A stretch of 64,000 nt of DNA from an uncultured Muribaculum sp. (GTDB lineage: Bacteria > Bacteroidota > Bacteroidia > Bacteroidales > Muribaculaceae), in assembly GCA_910587665.1 (NCBI GenBank), contig CAJUMZ010000007.1, positions 1 through 64,000 of the forward strand, given 5' to 3'. A program made the position numbers and the translations under genes. The notes below the pieces were generated by a model. The model had not been told where the DNA came from. It searched no databases and saw only the letters and a list, made by a program, of their open reading frames with translations. Position 1 is the stretch's first letter; each line of letters starts with the position of its first letter. Of this stretch, positions 50,827 to 60,509 are shown piece after piece.

Positions 50827-53800
50827 ATGAATAAAAGACTATTACTATTTTGCACTGTGGTAGCATGCTCAATCTTGTTATCTACAGCCCAAGAAACGAT
50901 GTCGTTTCCGACAGAAAATGCCGGAAAAATCATGCTCGGCACAAAAAACTCCGTTTTTTCTGACCGGACAATATCCCTTATTGACAAAGCCACTGAAAAC
51001 ACTCGGACCATTGCCAGAGTCGGAGCTACAGGGTCAACCATTTACGGTTATCAGTCATATGCCGATGTCGACGGATTTATCGGAGGCATGTATGAGATTG
51101 AGCCGTCAGGCGATATGAAAGGACTTTGGACTTACAGCTTCGCAGAGATCGGAGCGTCGGTTAATAACGGTTGGCTTAGAAACGGTCGCTTGTGCGGACT
51201 CGGCATCTTCACTGTTGGGTCGGAAGATCTTGTTGGCGATTACGCCTATCAGGAGTTTGACTTTACAACCGGTGAAATGCTCGTAAGCCGACGCATTGAG
51301 ACTCAAGGCAATTTTCTGCCATACTTTTACAAAGCCGCCTATGTGCCTGAGGAGGACCGCATATATGGATTCGGCAGAATCGGCGACATAACTCAAGACA
51401 ACCGATTTGTATTTAAATCGGCTCCGGCCGACCGTCCTGAAGACGCTGTTATGATAACCGAGGTATCGCCCGGCGACCGTTGCTATTCTTTGTGTTGGCA
51501 TCCGGTCGACAAATGCTTTTACGGAATCAATACTTGGGGCAAACTTATCAAGATTGAGCGAGACGGCACATATGCCGAGATTTGCGATATGTCATTTGGA
51601 AACCTCGCCAATTCCTCAGGCGCGCTGACCTACAGCCCATACGATGGATATTTGCTATGGAATCCCGTAGTGCACGAGGCAAAGTCACGACTTTATGCAA
51701 TTTATCCTGAGGAGCGTCGTGTTGAAGAGTTAGTCACGTTTGATGTGGACCGACAGTTTACTTTCTTTATGACAACTGACTTCAATGTCGACAATAACGC
51801 ACCATCCTCCGCCATATTCATTGGCTCTAATTTCATTGACGGAGCCCACGACGGAAACCTTAGCTACCGTCTCCCGGAAAAGACCCTTGGAGGAGAACCC
51901 TTGTCAGGCGAGCTTTCCTATATACTATATGCCGACGGCAACAAGATCGGCTCGGGAAAAGCTGACGCCGGCAGCCGGATCACCATCGCGGTCAAGAATC
52001 TTACCGACTCATACTACACGTTCCGTCTCGAAGCGGAAAAAGACGGCAAAAACGGAGTCCCGTGTGTAAGCCACATCTATGTAGGAAACGACATCCCGTC
52101 TACACCGGCAAATGTCATCATAACCGATGGCATGATAAGTTGGGATGAAGTAAAGGGCGGCATACACCAAGGTTATCTTGATACTTCCGTATTGGAATAT
52201 CACGTATATCTTAACGACAAACAGCTTGGATCAACAAAATCCACTTCCCTCCCCCTCTCCCTCGACCCACAACAAGACCTTGACAGTTTCCGCGCACGGG
52301 TGATAGCGGTATGCAACGGCATGAGCTCAAAAGAAGGCGTTTCCGAGAAAGTAATCCTTGGAAATCCCCTGTCATTGCCTGTACAGATCTTACCTACCGA
52401 GCATCAGGCTGATCTATGCACTTATGTCAACCGTGACGGCAGTCCAGAATATGGGACATGGAGCCTGTCAGACAGCTGGGGAGATCTCTGCTTCTCTTCA
52501 GGATGGAGCTATGAGCAGCCCGACGACTGGCTGATTCTCCCGGTAACAATGTTTCCAGACGCCGATAAGGTATATTCTGTATCTATAGAGGCGGCGCGTG
52601 GAGGCTTGACCGGCACACATGAATATTTCGAGATATGGGCAGGAAACGCACCCGATCCGGAGGCAATGACCATCCCTGTTATCGAAAAGACAAGAGCCAG
52701 AAAATACAACGAATGGGTAGACTATTCAGGCATATTTACAATTCCCGAAAGCGGCACATATTACATTGCCGTGCATGGCGTATCTGATCCTGATCAGAAG
52801 AGCCTGATTGTAAAAAACATCAGGGTAGCCGAGACCGAATACAGCGTCAAGTCACCCGACGCCGTATCGTCGCTCGACGTGATCTCGTCAAGCGATGCCG
52901 ACCTTACTGCCACAATAAGCCTGACACTGCCGTTAAAGTACATCAGCGGTAAAAATATCGAAGAGGGCGTCAAAGTGAAAGTTACGGCAACAGGAGCCGG
53001 GAGTATCACTGCACAAGGAAATCCCGGAGAGACAATCACTATGACAGTGCCGACAGCGCAAGGTGACAATTATATAAATGTCACCACGGAGGTCGACGGG
53101 GCAAAAGGCAGGTCCAAGGAAGTGGTTGTATTCACCGGAATGGACATGCTAAGCTACGTCGAAAACCTTACTTCAGAGATAAGCGAGGATAACATGAGTG
53201 TGAAACTTAAATGGTCGGCTCCCAAAGAGTCACTTAACGGCGGGTACTTCTCCACAACCGGCATACGCTACAACATTGGCAATGTCGATACCTCGGGTGC
53301 GTTTCTGGAAGAGCCGATCCGTACGGAGCCCGACGTCACCGAATATACAATCGTATATCCCGAAGGCACCCCACAGAAGCTAAACCGCATAGGTGTCGTA
53401 GCTGAAAATGCTGCCGGTCTATCCCACGCTGTTTACTATATCACCGAGATTACCGGTACCCCTTACTCATTACCGATTCTTGATGAGTTTGACGATCTTC
53501 AGGTTAAATATAATCCGCTGAGCGTATCCAAGCCTACAAAAGAATACGGTACCGGCGCATGGTCGTTCGGTCAGCCGGAGTTGGTAAATCCGGCCTTTGC
53601 CGGCAGCAGTTCAAAATATGCCATAGTAGGATATACTGATGAAGCACCGGCAAAGGTACGCATGCGCCTCCCAAAGGTGTCGACCGAGGCTCTGACCGAG
53701 GCCTATGCGACATTTGAATTATGGACAGGCGAGAACTGTGCCGACCCGATCGAGATATATGCCATCACCCATGGCATGAAACAACCGGAGAAGATAGCGT

Positions 53801-54168
53801 CCCTGTCTATCGGCAACGGATGGAAATTCATAACGGTCGCCATCCCGGAAAAATATCTCAACCGGAAATGGATGAATCTTTACATCGACGGCAAGCTTAA
53901 ATCATCGGAGCACTTCCTCATCATGTCAAGCTACTCGATTGACAAAAACTCCGGAATTTCCGATATAGCCGAAGTCACAGGCTCAATCGAGCCGGGATCC
54001 GGCACAATACGTATATCCGGATTCGAGGGAGAAAACTATACAATCGTACGTCTCGACGGCATTGTGGCTGCATCAGGCAATTGCGAGGGTGATTTATCTG
54101 TAAACGTAAACCCCGGTATATATATCGTCAGAGCAGGTATCCACACCGTAAGGGTAATCGTGAAATAA
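50827..54168 (+). CDS. Large secreted propeller/fibronectin surface protein
   Basis: A 1113-residue exported protein (signal peptide MNKRLLLFCTVVACSILLSTAQ). The first 330 residues look like a beta-propeller (GYQSYADVDGFIGGMYEIEPSG, YKAAYVPEEDRIYGFGRIGD). Several Fn3-like and jelly-roll domains follow, repeating the WSAPKESLNGGYFST theme seen in the preceding gene, with PILDEFDDLQV opening the last anchor-type domain. The end, NPGIYIVRAGIHTVRVIVK, is a typical Bacteroidetes C-terminal sorting-like tail. It is homologous to the 48759 product in its second half. No catalytic residues identified. Confidence 0.75.
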   Translation: MNKRLLLFCTVVACSILLSTAQETMSFPTENAGKIMLGTKNSVFSDRTISLIDKATENTRTIARVGATGSTIYGYQSYADVDGFIGGMYEIEPSGDMKGLWTYSFAEIGASVNNGWLRNGRLCGLGIFTVGSEDLVGDYAYQEFDFTTGEMLVSRRIETQGNFLPYFYKAAYVPEEDRIYGFGRIGDITQDNRFVFKSAPADRPEDAVMITEVSPGDRCYSLCWHPVDKCFYGINTWGKLIKIERDGTYAEICDMSFGNLANSSGALTYSPYDGYLLWNPVVHEAKSRLYAIYPEERRVEELVTFDVDRQFTFFMTTDFNVDNNAPSSAIFIGSNFIDGAHDGNLSYRLPEKTLGGEPLSGELSYILYADGNKIGSGKADAGSRITIAVKNLTDSYYTFRLEAEKDGKNGVPCVSHIYVGNDIPSTPANVIITDGMISWDEVKGGIHQGYLDTSVLEYHVYLNDKQLGSTKSTSLPLSLDPQQDLDSFRARVIAVCNGMSSKEGVSEKVILGNPLSLPVQILPTEHQADLCTYVNRDGSPEYGTWSLSDSWGDLCFSSGWSYEQPDDWLILPVTMFPDADKVYSVSIEAARGGLTGTHEYFEIWAGNAPDPEAMTIPVIEKTRARKYNEWVDYSGIFTIPESGTYYIAVHGVSDPDQKSLIVKNIRVAETEYSVKSPDAVSSLDVISSSDADLTATISLTLPLKYISGKNIEEGVKVKVTATGAGSITAQGNPGETITMTVPTAQGDNYINVTTEVDGAKGRSKEVVVFTGMDMLSYVENLTSEISEDNMSVKLKWSAPKESLNGGYFSTTGIRYNIGNVDTSGAFLEEPIRTEPDVTEYTIVYPEGTPQKLNRIGVVAENAAGLSHAVYYITEITGTPYSLPILDEFDDLQVKYNPLSVSKPTKEYGTGAWSFGQPELVNPAFAGSSSKYAIVGYTDEAPAKVRMRLPKVSTEALTEAYATFELWTGENCADPIEIYAITHGMKQPEKIASLSIGNGWKFITVAIPEKYLNRKWMNLYIDGKLKSSEHFLIMSSYSIDKNSGISDIAEVTGSIEPGSGTIRISGFEGENYTIVRLDGIVAASGNCEGDLSVNVNPGIYIVRAGIHTVRVIVK

Positions 54169-54196
54169 TCCTGCTGCAAACATTTCATAACTTATC

Positions 54197-54232
54197 AGAG
54201 AGATGTCAAATCATGGTATTTGGCATCTCTCT
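54197..54232 (+). terminator. Hairpin after the large surface-protein gene
   Basis: AGAGAGATGTCAAAT pairs with ATTTGGCATCTCTCT (one mismatch) with a 6-nt loop. The T-run after it is poor, so terminator strength is uncertain. Confidence 0.6.
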
Positions 54233-54321
54233 CGGTTTATATATCGATCAGCTGACTTGTACATTTTGTTAATTTTTCATTAAACTTAATATCTCCGGGA
54301 GTGGTAAACGAATATAATGGC

Positions 54322-54329
54322 TAAGTTTG
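54322..54329 (+). promoter_or_regulatory. -7 box of the two-component system
   Basis: TAAGTTTG fits the consensus and lies 32 bp before ATG 54362. It falls inside the longer upstream frame (from 54317), supporting the later start. Confidence 0.5.
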
Positions 54330-54361
54330 CAAAACACTATTATACTCTTTCATTGACAACT

Positions 54362-55048
54362 ATGACAAAACGAATACTTGTGGTAGATGACGAGGAAACA
54401 CTCTGTGAGGCCCTACGCTACAACCTTGAGGCCGAAGGCTATGCCGTCGATGTAGCTTACAGTGCGGAAACCGCATTGACTCTCGACCTGCATTTATACG
54501 ACCTGATATTATTGGACATAATGATGGGGGAAATCTCCGGAATACAATTCGCAAAGATTATCAGGTCAAAATCTACGGTGCCGGTCCCGATAATATTCTG
54601 CACCGCCAAAGATTCGGAAGACGACATGGTAAACGGACTTGACATTGGTGCTGACGACTATATTACGAAACCATATTCTATACGCAACGTGATCTCAAGG
54701 GTAAAAGCCGTATTGCGCCGCACAAGCGGACCGTCACCTGAAAAGGCGCAAAATAACGAAATACGATACAGAGGCCTTGCTATTTTTACCGACAAGAAAA
54801 TATGCCTTGTCGACGGGCAAGAGATAAAAATGCCCAGGAAAGAGTTTGAAATCCTGTCAAGGCTTTTATCGGAAAGAGGTCGTATCTTCTCGCGGGAAGA
54901 GCTGTTGCATGATATATGGACCGACGAGGTCGTGGTACTCGACAGAGTTGTGGATGTAAACATTACCCGCATACGTCAAAAAATCGGGATCTATGGTAAA
55001 AACATAATTACACGCTCAGGATATGGCTACGGCTTCACGGAAGATTAG
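54362..55048 (+). CDS. OmpR/PhoB-family response regulator
   Basis: A 228-residue regulator. The receiver domain (1-120) has acidic pocket VVDDEE, phosphoacceptor Asp in LILLDIMMGEISG, Thr in FCTAKD and Lys in DYITKPYS. The C-terminal winged helix (about 135-228) carries MPRKEFEILSRLLSERGRIFSREEL and VVDVNITRIRQKIG. It overlaps the histidine kinase gene by 26 bp, forming a cognate pair. A phosphate transporter gene follows, so a PhoB-like role is possible, but phosphate sensing is not shown by the sequence. Confidence 0.92.
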   Translation: MTKRILVVDDEETLCEALRYNLEAEGYAVDVAYSAETALTLDLHLYDLILLDIMMGEISGIQFAKIIRSKSTVPVPIIFCTAKDSEDDMVNGLDIGADDYITKPYSIRNVISRVKAVLRRTSGPSPEKAQNNEIRYRGLAIFTDKKICLVDGQEIKMPRKEFEILSRLLSERGRIFSREELLHDIWTDEVVVLDRVVDVNITRIRQKIGIYGKNIITRSGYGYGFTED

Positions 55049-56477
55049 GCTCCCCTATTCCAAGCGCCTCTTTATGTGGCTTGCCGGATATTCAATATTA
55101 TTGATGGGGTGCTTCGTGACTTTTCAATATCATCGGGAAAAGAAGTTCAAGGCTGATGAGATAAACTCACAGCTCCAGCTCATAAACACCTATATAATCA
55201 CAGAAATTGAAAAAGGCATAGACATCAGGGATATTGAACTTGACGATTTCCACATGTTTGACGATTTACGCGTCAGCGTCATAGAGTCGACCGGCAACAT
55301 CATATATGACAACGCCCTTGACTCCATCCGTGAGATCAGCCACATTGACCGAAAGGAAATAGCTGAGGCGATAAGATACGGTGTCGGATACACTGTGCGC
55401 CGCCACAGCCGGAACACCGAACAATCATATTTTTACTCGGCAAAAAAAGGAGACACGGGGATTATCGTACGTAGCGCCATTCCATACACCGTATCCTTCA
55501 CCGGGCTTCTTCGTGCCGATTACGGCTTTCTATGGTTTACAGGTGTCGTAGCCACGGTAATGTGCTTACTGGGATATTTTGCAACTCGCAGGCTCGGACA
55601 AAACATCTCACGCCTGAACGCTTTCGCCGAACTCGCAGAAAAAGGAGAAAAAATATGTGATAGCGAACCGTTTCCCCATGATGAACTGGGAGAAATCTCA
55701 AACAATATCGTACGACTTTACTCCAGGCTCCAGACGGCACTGTCAGAACGAGACCGTGAACATTCCGCCGCACTTCGTGAACAGAAAGAAAAAGAGCGTA
55801 TAAAAAAGCGACTCACCAACAATATAAACCATGAACTGAAAACTCCTGTCGCATCAATACAGGTGTGCCTTGAGACAATAAAGGCACATAAAGACATGAA
55901 TGCTGAAAAACGCATGGAATTTATTGACCGCTGTCTGAATAATTCAGAACGGTTAAAAAAACTACTGACCGATGTGTCACTGATCACCCGCATGGATGAC
56001 GGCAACGACGCTATTGAAATGACACCGGTCGACCTTTACCCCACAATCAATGCTGTAGCTGAAGAAATTACACCTATTGCCGAGGCAAAAGGATTCGAAA
56101 TTGAGGTTGACATCTCACGTCACCTGCCTCTAATCGGCAACCGGTCATTAATTGAATCCGTATTCCGTAACCTGTTGGATAATGCGATTGCTTACAGTGG
56201 TGGCAACCGAATAGTGATCCGGCAAATAAATAGTAATGATGATAATATCGCCATAGCTTTGTTTGACAATGGCAACGGGATTCCGGAAGAGCATCTGCCC
56301 AAAATTTTCGAACGATTTTATCGCATTGACAAAGGCCGCTCCCGCGCAGCCGGCGGTACGGGACTCGGTCTTTCAATCGTAAAAAATGCGATCTTACTTC
56401 ACCACGGCTCAATTACTGCCGAAAACCTTGCAACAGGCGGACTTATGTTCAACATCATATTTCCAAAGGCAGTCTAA
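55023..56477 (+). CDS. Membrane sensor histidine kinase
   Basis: A 484-residue kinase. Two transmembrane helices (about 14-32 and 165-185) flank a periplasmic sensor of about 130 residues. The cytosolic part has a HAMP-like linker, a coiled coil, the H-box NNINHELKTPVASIQ (phosphoacceptor His near residue 277), N-box SVFRNLLDNAIAYS, and the ATP lid DNGNGIPEEHLPKIFERFYR and GTGLGLSIVKNA. It is the partner of the overlapping response regulator. The signal is unknown. Confidence 0.93.
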   Translation: MATASRKIRLPYSKRLFMWLAGYSILLMGCFVTFQYHREKKFKADEINSQLQLINTYIITEIEKGIDIRDIELDDFHMFDDLRVSVIESTGNIIYDNALDSIREISHIDRKEIAEAIRYGVGYTVRRHSRNTEQSYFYSAKKGDTGIIVRSAIPYTVSFTGLLRADYGFLWFTGVVATVMCLLGYFATRRLGQNISRLNAFAELAEKGEKICDSEPFPHDELGEISNNIVRLYSRLQTALSERDREHSAALREQKEKERIKKRLTNNINHELKTPVASIQVCLETIKAHKDMNAEKRMEFIDRCLNNSERLKKLLTDVSLITRMDDGNDAIEMTPVDLYPTINAVAEEITPIAEAKGFEIEVDISRHLPLIGNRSLIESVFRNLLDNAIAYSGGNRIVIRQINSNDDNIAIALFDNGNGIPEEHLPKIFERFYRIDKGRSRAAGGTGLGLSIVKNAILLHHGSITAENLATGGLMFNIIFPKAV

Positions 56478-56590
56478 TGACGACACCTATATGTCCATTT
56501 AATATTTGATTAAAGTTTTTGAAACATTTATGAAATGTTTTTGTTCTTATTTTGTCATGCAATTAGTAGTTAAAACAAACGTCTGAATAC

Positions 56591-58873
56591 ATGGATATAA
56601 TGTTTCTCTGCGTTGTAGTATTCCTGTTTATGCTGGCAATTTTCGATTTGTCAATAGGAGTAAGCAACGATGCCGTCAACTTTCTTAACTCGGCAATGGG
56701 CTCAAAAGCGGCCTCACTAAAACATATTATTATCATAGCTTCAATCGGGGTGTTTATGGGAGCGGCAATGAGCAACGGAATGATGGATATCGCACGCCAC
56801 GGCATATTCCGCCCAGAGCATTTTTCATTTTATGACCTGATCTGCATATTCATGGCAGTGATGGTGACGGATATCATCCTGATTGACATATTCAATTCGC
56901 TCGGCATGCCCACGTCGACCACCGTATCAATGGTGTTTGAGCTTCTTGGAGCCACTTTCGTCGTTGCCTTGATAAAAATGGCGGGAGGCGTTGACCTCGG
57001 ATTTAACGAACTCCTCAATACAGAAAAAGCGCTATCGGTAATATTAGGCATATTCCTGTCGGTGGCGATCGCATTTGTTTTCGGTACGATAGTGCAATTC
57101 CTGTCACGAACGATTTTCTCATTCAACTACAAGAGTAAGCTTAAATGGAAGATCGGCATATTCGGAGGCATATGCACCACGGCAATCACATATTTCCTGC
57201 TTATCAAAGGAGCAAAGGAATTGTCATTCATGACTCCCGAAGTCAAAATGTGGATTAATGAAAACACCGGGTATATCCTTATCGGATGCCTTGTTTTCTT
57301 CACTTTGTTTATGCAGCTGCTCCATGCACTGAGAGTCAACGTACTGAAAGTGGTCGTGCTGTTGGGCACTTTTGCCCTTGCCATGGCTTTTGCCGGTAAC
57401 GACCTTGTCAACTTCATCGGTGTACCGCTAAGCGGGCTCGCGGCATATCAGGATTATGCCGCCAACGGTGGCGGCGATGCAAGGGGATTCATGATGGACT
57501 CTCTCAACGGACCGTCAGATACTCCCCTGTATTTTCTGATTGGGGCCGGACTCATCATGGTTGTGTCGCTCGCCACTTCGAAAAAAGCGAGAAATGTGTC
57601 AAAGACCGAAATCGGACTTAGCAGCCAGCAAGTGGGCGACGAAATGTTCGGGTCATCCGGAATCGCCCGACGTCTTGTAAGGTGGTCGCTCAACATCATT
57701 GCATTAGTAAGGCGCATGACGCCTCCTAAAGTGCGGAATTGGTTTAACCGGCGGTTCAACACAGATGAGACAATCATGGATCAAGGCGCGGCATTTGACC
57801 TTATCCGCGGCTCTATAAATCTTGTGCTTGCCGGAGCGCTCATCGCCCTCGGCACCTCAATGAAACTTCCACTCTCCACCACCTTCGTGACCTTCATGGT
57901 GGCAATGGGTACATCGCTTGCCGACCGTGCCTGGAGTCGTGAAAGCGCGGTATTCCGTATCACGGGGGTTATTTCCGTGATAGGCGGATGGTTTCTGACA
58001 GCGGGAGTTGCATTCATCGGAGCCGGAATCATCGTTGCGGCAATGCACTTCGGCGGTCATTGGGTGATGTTTGCTCTCGGAATCGTTACAATAATCCTTA
58101 TCATACGCAGCAACCGTCGATTCCGCAAACGTCAAAAAGAGGAAAAAGGCGACGCCATGTTTCAAAGCATACTGTCAACCGACGACAAGACGGAAGCATG
58201 GAATATGCTTCTAATATATATCATTGAACTGCAAGAGAAATTCTTAACATATGCCAATGAAACCTATCGCGGCATAACGGAAGCTTTTATTTCTGAGAAT
58301 GTACGTACATTGAACAAAGCCGAGTCAAGCTTGTACCGACAGAAAGGGATTTTGAAAAATGCACGTAGGAAGGAGACATTATGCCTGCGCCATGTGAGCC
58401 GTGAGACAGCGATAGAAAAAAGCACCTGGTTTCACCTGAGCAACAACTGCTGCATGGGAATACTGTATAACCTACGGCGTATAAATGAGATTTGCAAGGA
58501 GCACGTAGAGAACAACTTCCTGCCATTGCCTCAGAAATACGTAGAGGAATATGAACTGATACGCACACGGGTAAGTACACTCTTCAATGACACCCTTGAC
58601 ATGATGGACACAAACTCGGAGGAAACAATCCCTATGCTCCGCCGTCATTGCGATGAAATAAAGGATACTATTTCCGACACATACCACAGGTTGCACGATC
58701 AATTGCGCGAAGGCGACACAGCGTCTATGACGGTAGTGTACGTATACCTCAACATGCTTCAGGAGACACAGGAAATGGTATCATCAATAAGGAAGTATCT
58801 CCGCGCCAACGCAAAGCTCCGCGACAGCGACTTCCGCTCCCGCCCTACAAAAGCCACGGTCTCCGCCAACTGA
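56591..58873 (+). CDS. Inorganic phosphate transporter PiT with PhoU-like C-terminal domain
   Basis: A 760-residue membrane protein. PiT signatures are the duplicated GVSNDAVNFLNSAMGSKAAS (about 23-42) and AGNDLVNFIGVPLSGLAAYQ (about 278-297), plus GMPTSTTVSMVFELLG and LPLSTTFVTFMVAMGTSLAD. These proteins import phosphate, usually driven by protons or sodium. The last 240 residues are soluble and helical (MFQSILSTDDKTEAWNMLLIY to KYLRANAKL) and resemble PhoU, which may let the transporter sense phosphate state or signal. It follows the two-component genes by 113 bp. A short AAACATTT-ATG-AAATGTTT hairpin lies between. Confidence 0.92.
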   Translation: MDIMFLCVVVFLFMLAIFDLSIGVSNDAVNFLNSAMGSKAASLKHIIIIASIGVFMGAAMSNGMMDIARHGIFRPEHFSFYDLICIFMAVMVTDIILIDIFNSLGMPTSTTVSMVFELLGATFVVALIKMAGGVDLGFNELLNTEKALSVILGIFLSVAIAFVFGTIVQFLSRTIFSFNYKSKLKWKIGIFGGICTTAITYFLLIKGAKELSFMTPEVKMWINENTGYILIGCLVFFTLFMQLLHALRVNVLKVVVLLGTFALAMAFAGNDLVNFIGVPLSGLAAYQDYAANGGGDARGFMMDSLNGPSDTPLYFLIGAGLIMVVSLATSKKARNVSKTEIGLSSQQVGDEMFGSSGIARRLVRWSLNIIALVRRMTPPKVRNWFNRRFNTDETIMDQGAAFDLIRGSINLVLAGALIALGTSMKLPLSTTFVTFMVAMGTSLADRAWSRESAVFRITGVISVIGGWFLTAGVAFIGAGIIVAAMHFGGHWVMFALGIVTIILIIRSNRRFRKRQKEEKGDAMFQSILSTDDKTEAWNMLLIYIIELQEKFLTYANETYRGITEAFISENVRTLNKAESSLYRQKGILKNARRKETLCLRHVSRETAIEKSTWFHLSNNCCMGILYNLRRINEICKEHVENNFLPLPQKYVEEYELIRTRVSTLFNDTLDMMDTNSEETIPMLRRHCDEIKDTISDTYHRLHDQLREGDTASMTVVYVYLNMLQETQEMVSSIRKYLRANAKLRDSDFRSRPTKATVSAN

Positions 58874-58921
58874 CAAAAAAACAACTCATTTTAACTACCA
58901 TGTGTAGGGTCATGTTTATGT

Positions 58922-58961
58922 ATGAAGGCAAATGACGCGACATTGCATCACTTGCCTTCAT
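58922..58961. terminator. Bidirectional hairpin between convergent genes
   Basis: ATGAAGGCAA and TTGCCTTCAT form a 10-bp stem extended by 3 bp after a mismatch, between the stops of the PiT gene and the minus-strand EnvC-like gene. T-tracts are short on both sides. Confidence 0.5.
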
Positions 58962-58995
58962 CCTTATGTCTTGTCTTGATTATATCATCTACGCT

Positions 58996-60492
58996 TTACC
59001 TGACCCATGCGGTGGGGTTGAGCTTTTCTTTTTCGCGGCGCAGCTCGAAGTGCAGGATTGAGCGATTGTCATCATCGGGATCGGCGTAAACCCGGCCGAT
59101 AGTCTGACCTTGCTTGAGGGTGTCGCCGTTTTTCACCATTATGTCACTCAGATTGGCGTATATCGTAAGGTAATTGCCATGACGCACCATTACTATCGTA
59201 TTGAATCCCGGTTGACGGAATATCGCCGACACTGTCCCGGCAAATACTGCACGCGCATTACCGCCCGGAGCCACCTCGATGTCAATACCGCCGTTGTCGG
59301 TTGTCACATGCGGGAGATCCGGATGCTGGTGACGCCCGAACGGCCTCACGATCTTGTATCGCCCGCTGACAGGGAACAACAGTTTACCCTTGTTACTTTC
59401 AAAGCTACCGGTCAGCTTACGCGAATCTTCCGCCATGTTGAAGCCGGCTGTTGAAGCCGCTTTCTTTGACGACGTAGCCGGAGCCGGTTTTGCCTCTGCA
59501 AGCACCTTCTCTTGCGACGGTGTCACCTGTGGTTGCTTGTCAGTCTTTTTCTTTGACTTATCTTCTTTTTTCGTCGATGACTTTTTACCTTTTTTCTTTG
59601 ACTTGGCATCTTCTTCAGCCTTTTTCTGCTCGGCAAGAAGGCGTTCCTGTTCAAGTCGTTGCTGCTCCGCCTTTTGGCGTTCTTCAGCAAGACGACGCTC
59701 CTCAGCCTTGCGACGTTCCTCGGCAAGACGCCGTTCCTCTTCCTCACGACGCTTCTGCTCCTCGGCTATAAGTCGGTCAAGCTCCTGGTCAAGCGCACGT
59801 GCCTGTGCCTCCTTTTCCTTGAGCACCTGACGCAAGCTGCTGTTTTCTTTCTTCAACTCGGCAACAAGCACCGAAGTAGCCTGCTGCTTACTTTCAAGTT
59901 CACGACGGGCCACACCCACTTTCTTCAACGACTCCCCTTTCTGCTGCTGCAATTTTGCAAGCTCTCCCTTTTTCACATTAAGTGAATCCTGTACAATCTT
60001 TATCTCACCGCCTTTCCGGTCACGCCACTTGGAAAACTCACGAAGATAACGTATCCTGCGGTAAGCCTGAAAAAACGATTCAGAGGAAAATATAAACGCA
60101 AGTTTTGACATCGACCCCTCGCGTGCACTGTTTACCCGCTTCACTGCCCGGGCATAGCTGTCACGCATTATCGACAGCCTGTCGTCAAGAGCTGAGATCG
60201 AGTCATTGAGCGATGATAGCTTACCGTTTATTTCATTAACCTGGGAGGTAAGCGAAGTGATCGTACGTTCATGCTCCCCGATTTCTGCATTAAGGGCATT
60301 CAGTTCATTGAGCGTACGGTTGGTCTTTCGCATGTTTGCCTCAATCTGCTCCGCAGTCAACTTGATAGCCTTTTCGGTAGCACGCTGCTCCTTCTTCACT
60401 GTGTTGAGATTACGCTGCGGCTTCTTTGCCATCGTAGCCGATGACCCCAACAAGGCAATCACAAGTAATAAAATAAACGATTTACGGCTCAT
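58996..60492 (-). CDS. EnvC-like murein hydrolase activator (degenerate LytM)
   Basis: A 498-residue periplasmic protein. After a signal peptide come coiled coils (about 28-280) with a highly charged (R/E)-rich repeat (RRLAEERRKAEERRLAEERQ), a Lys/Ser linker and a C-terminal LytM/M23 domain (about 365-498). Active M23 enzymes have HxxxD and HxH zinc ligands; here they read NGGIDI and ILHFEL, so two ligands are lost. This matches EnvC-type activators, which switch on amidases at the division site rather than cut peptidoglycan. It ends the dut-TPR-DUF4292-envC run, an order I recall from Bacteroidales. Confidence 0.88.
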   Translation of the reverse strand: MSRKSFILLLVIALLGSSATMAKKPQRNLNTVKKEQRATEKAIKLTAEQIEANMRKTNRTLNELNALNAEIGEHERTITSLTSQVNEINGKLSSLNDSISALDDRLSIMRDSYARAVKRVNSAREGSMSKLAFIFSSESFFQAYRRIRYLREFSKWRDRKGGEIKIVQDSLNVKKGELAKLQQQKGESLKKVGVARRELESKQQATSVLVAELKKENSSLRQVLKEKEAQARALDQELDRLIAEEQKRREEEERRLAEERRKAEERRLAEERQKAEQQRLEQERLLAEQKKAEEDAKSKKKGKKSSTKKEDKSKKKTDKQPQVTPSQEKVLAEAKPAPATSSKKAASTAGFNMAEDSRKLTGSFESNKGKLLFPVSGRYKIVRPFGRHQHPDLPHVTTDNGGIDIEVAPGGNARAVFAGTVSAIFRQPGFNTIVMVRHGNYLTIYANLSDIMVKNGDTLKQGQTIGRVYADPDDDNRSILHFELRREKEKLNPTAWVR

Positions 60493-60509
60493 GTCGCTTG
60501 TTGTAAGTA

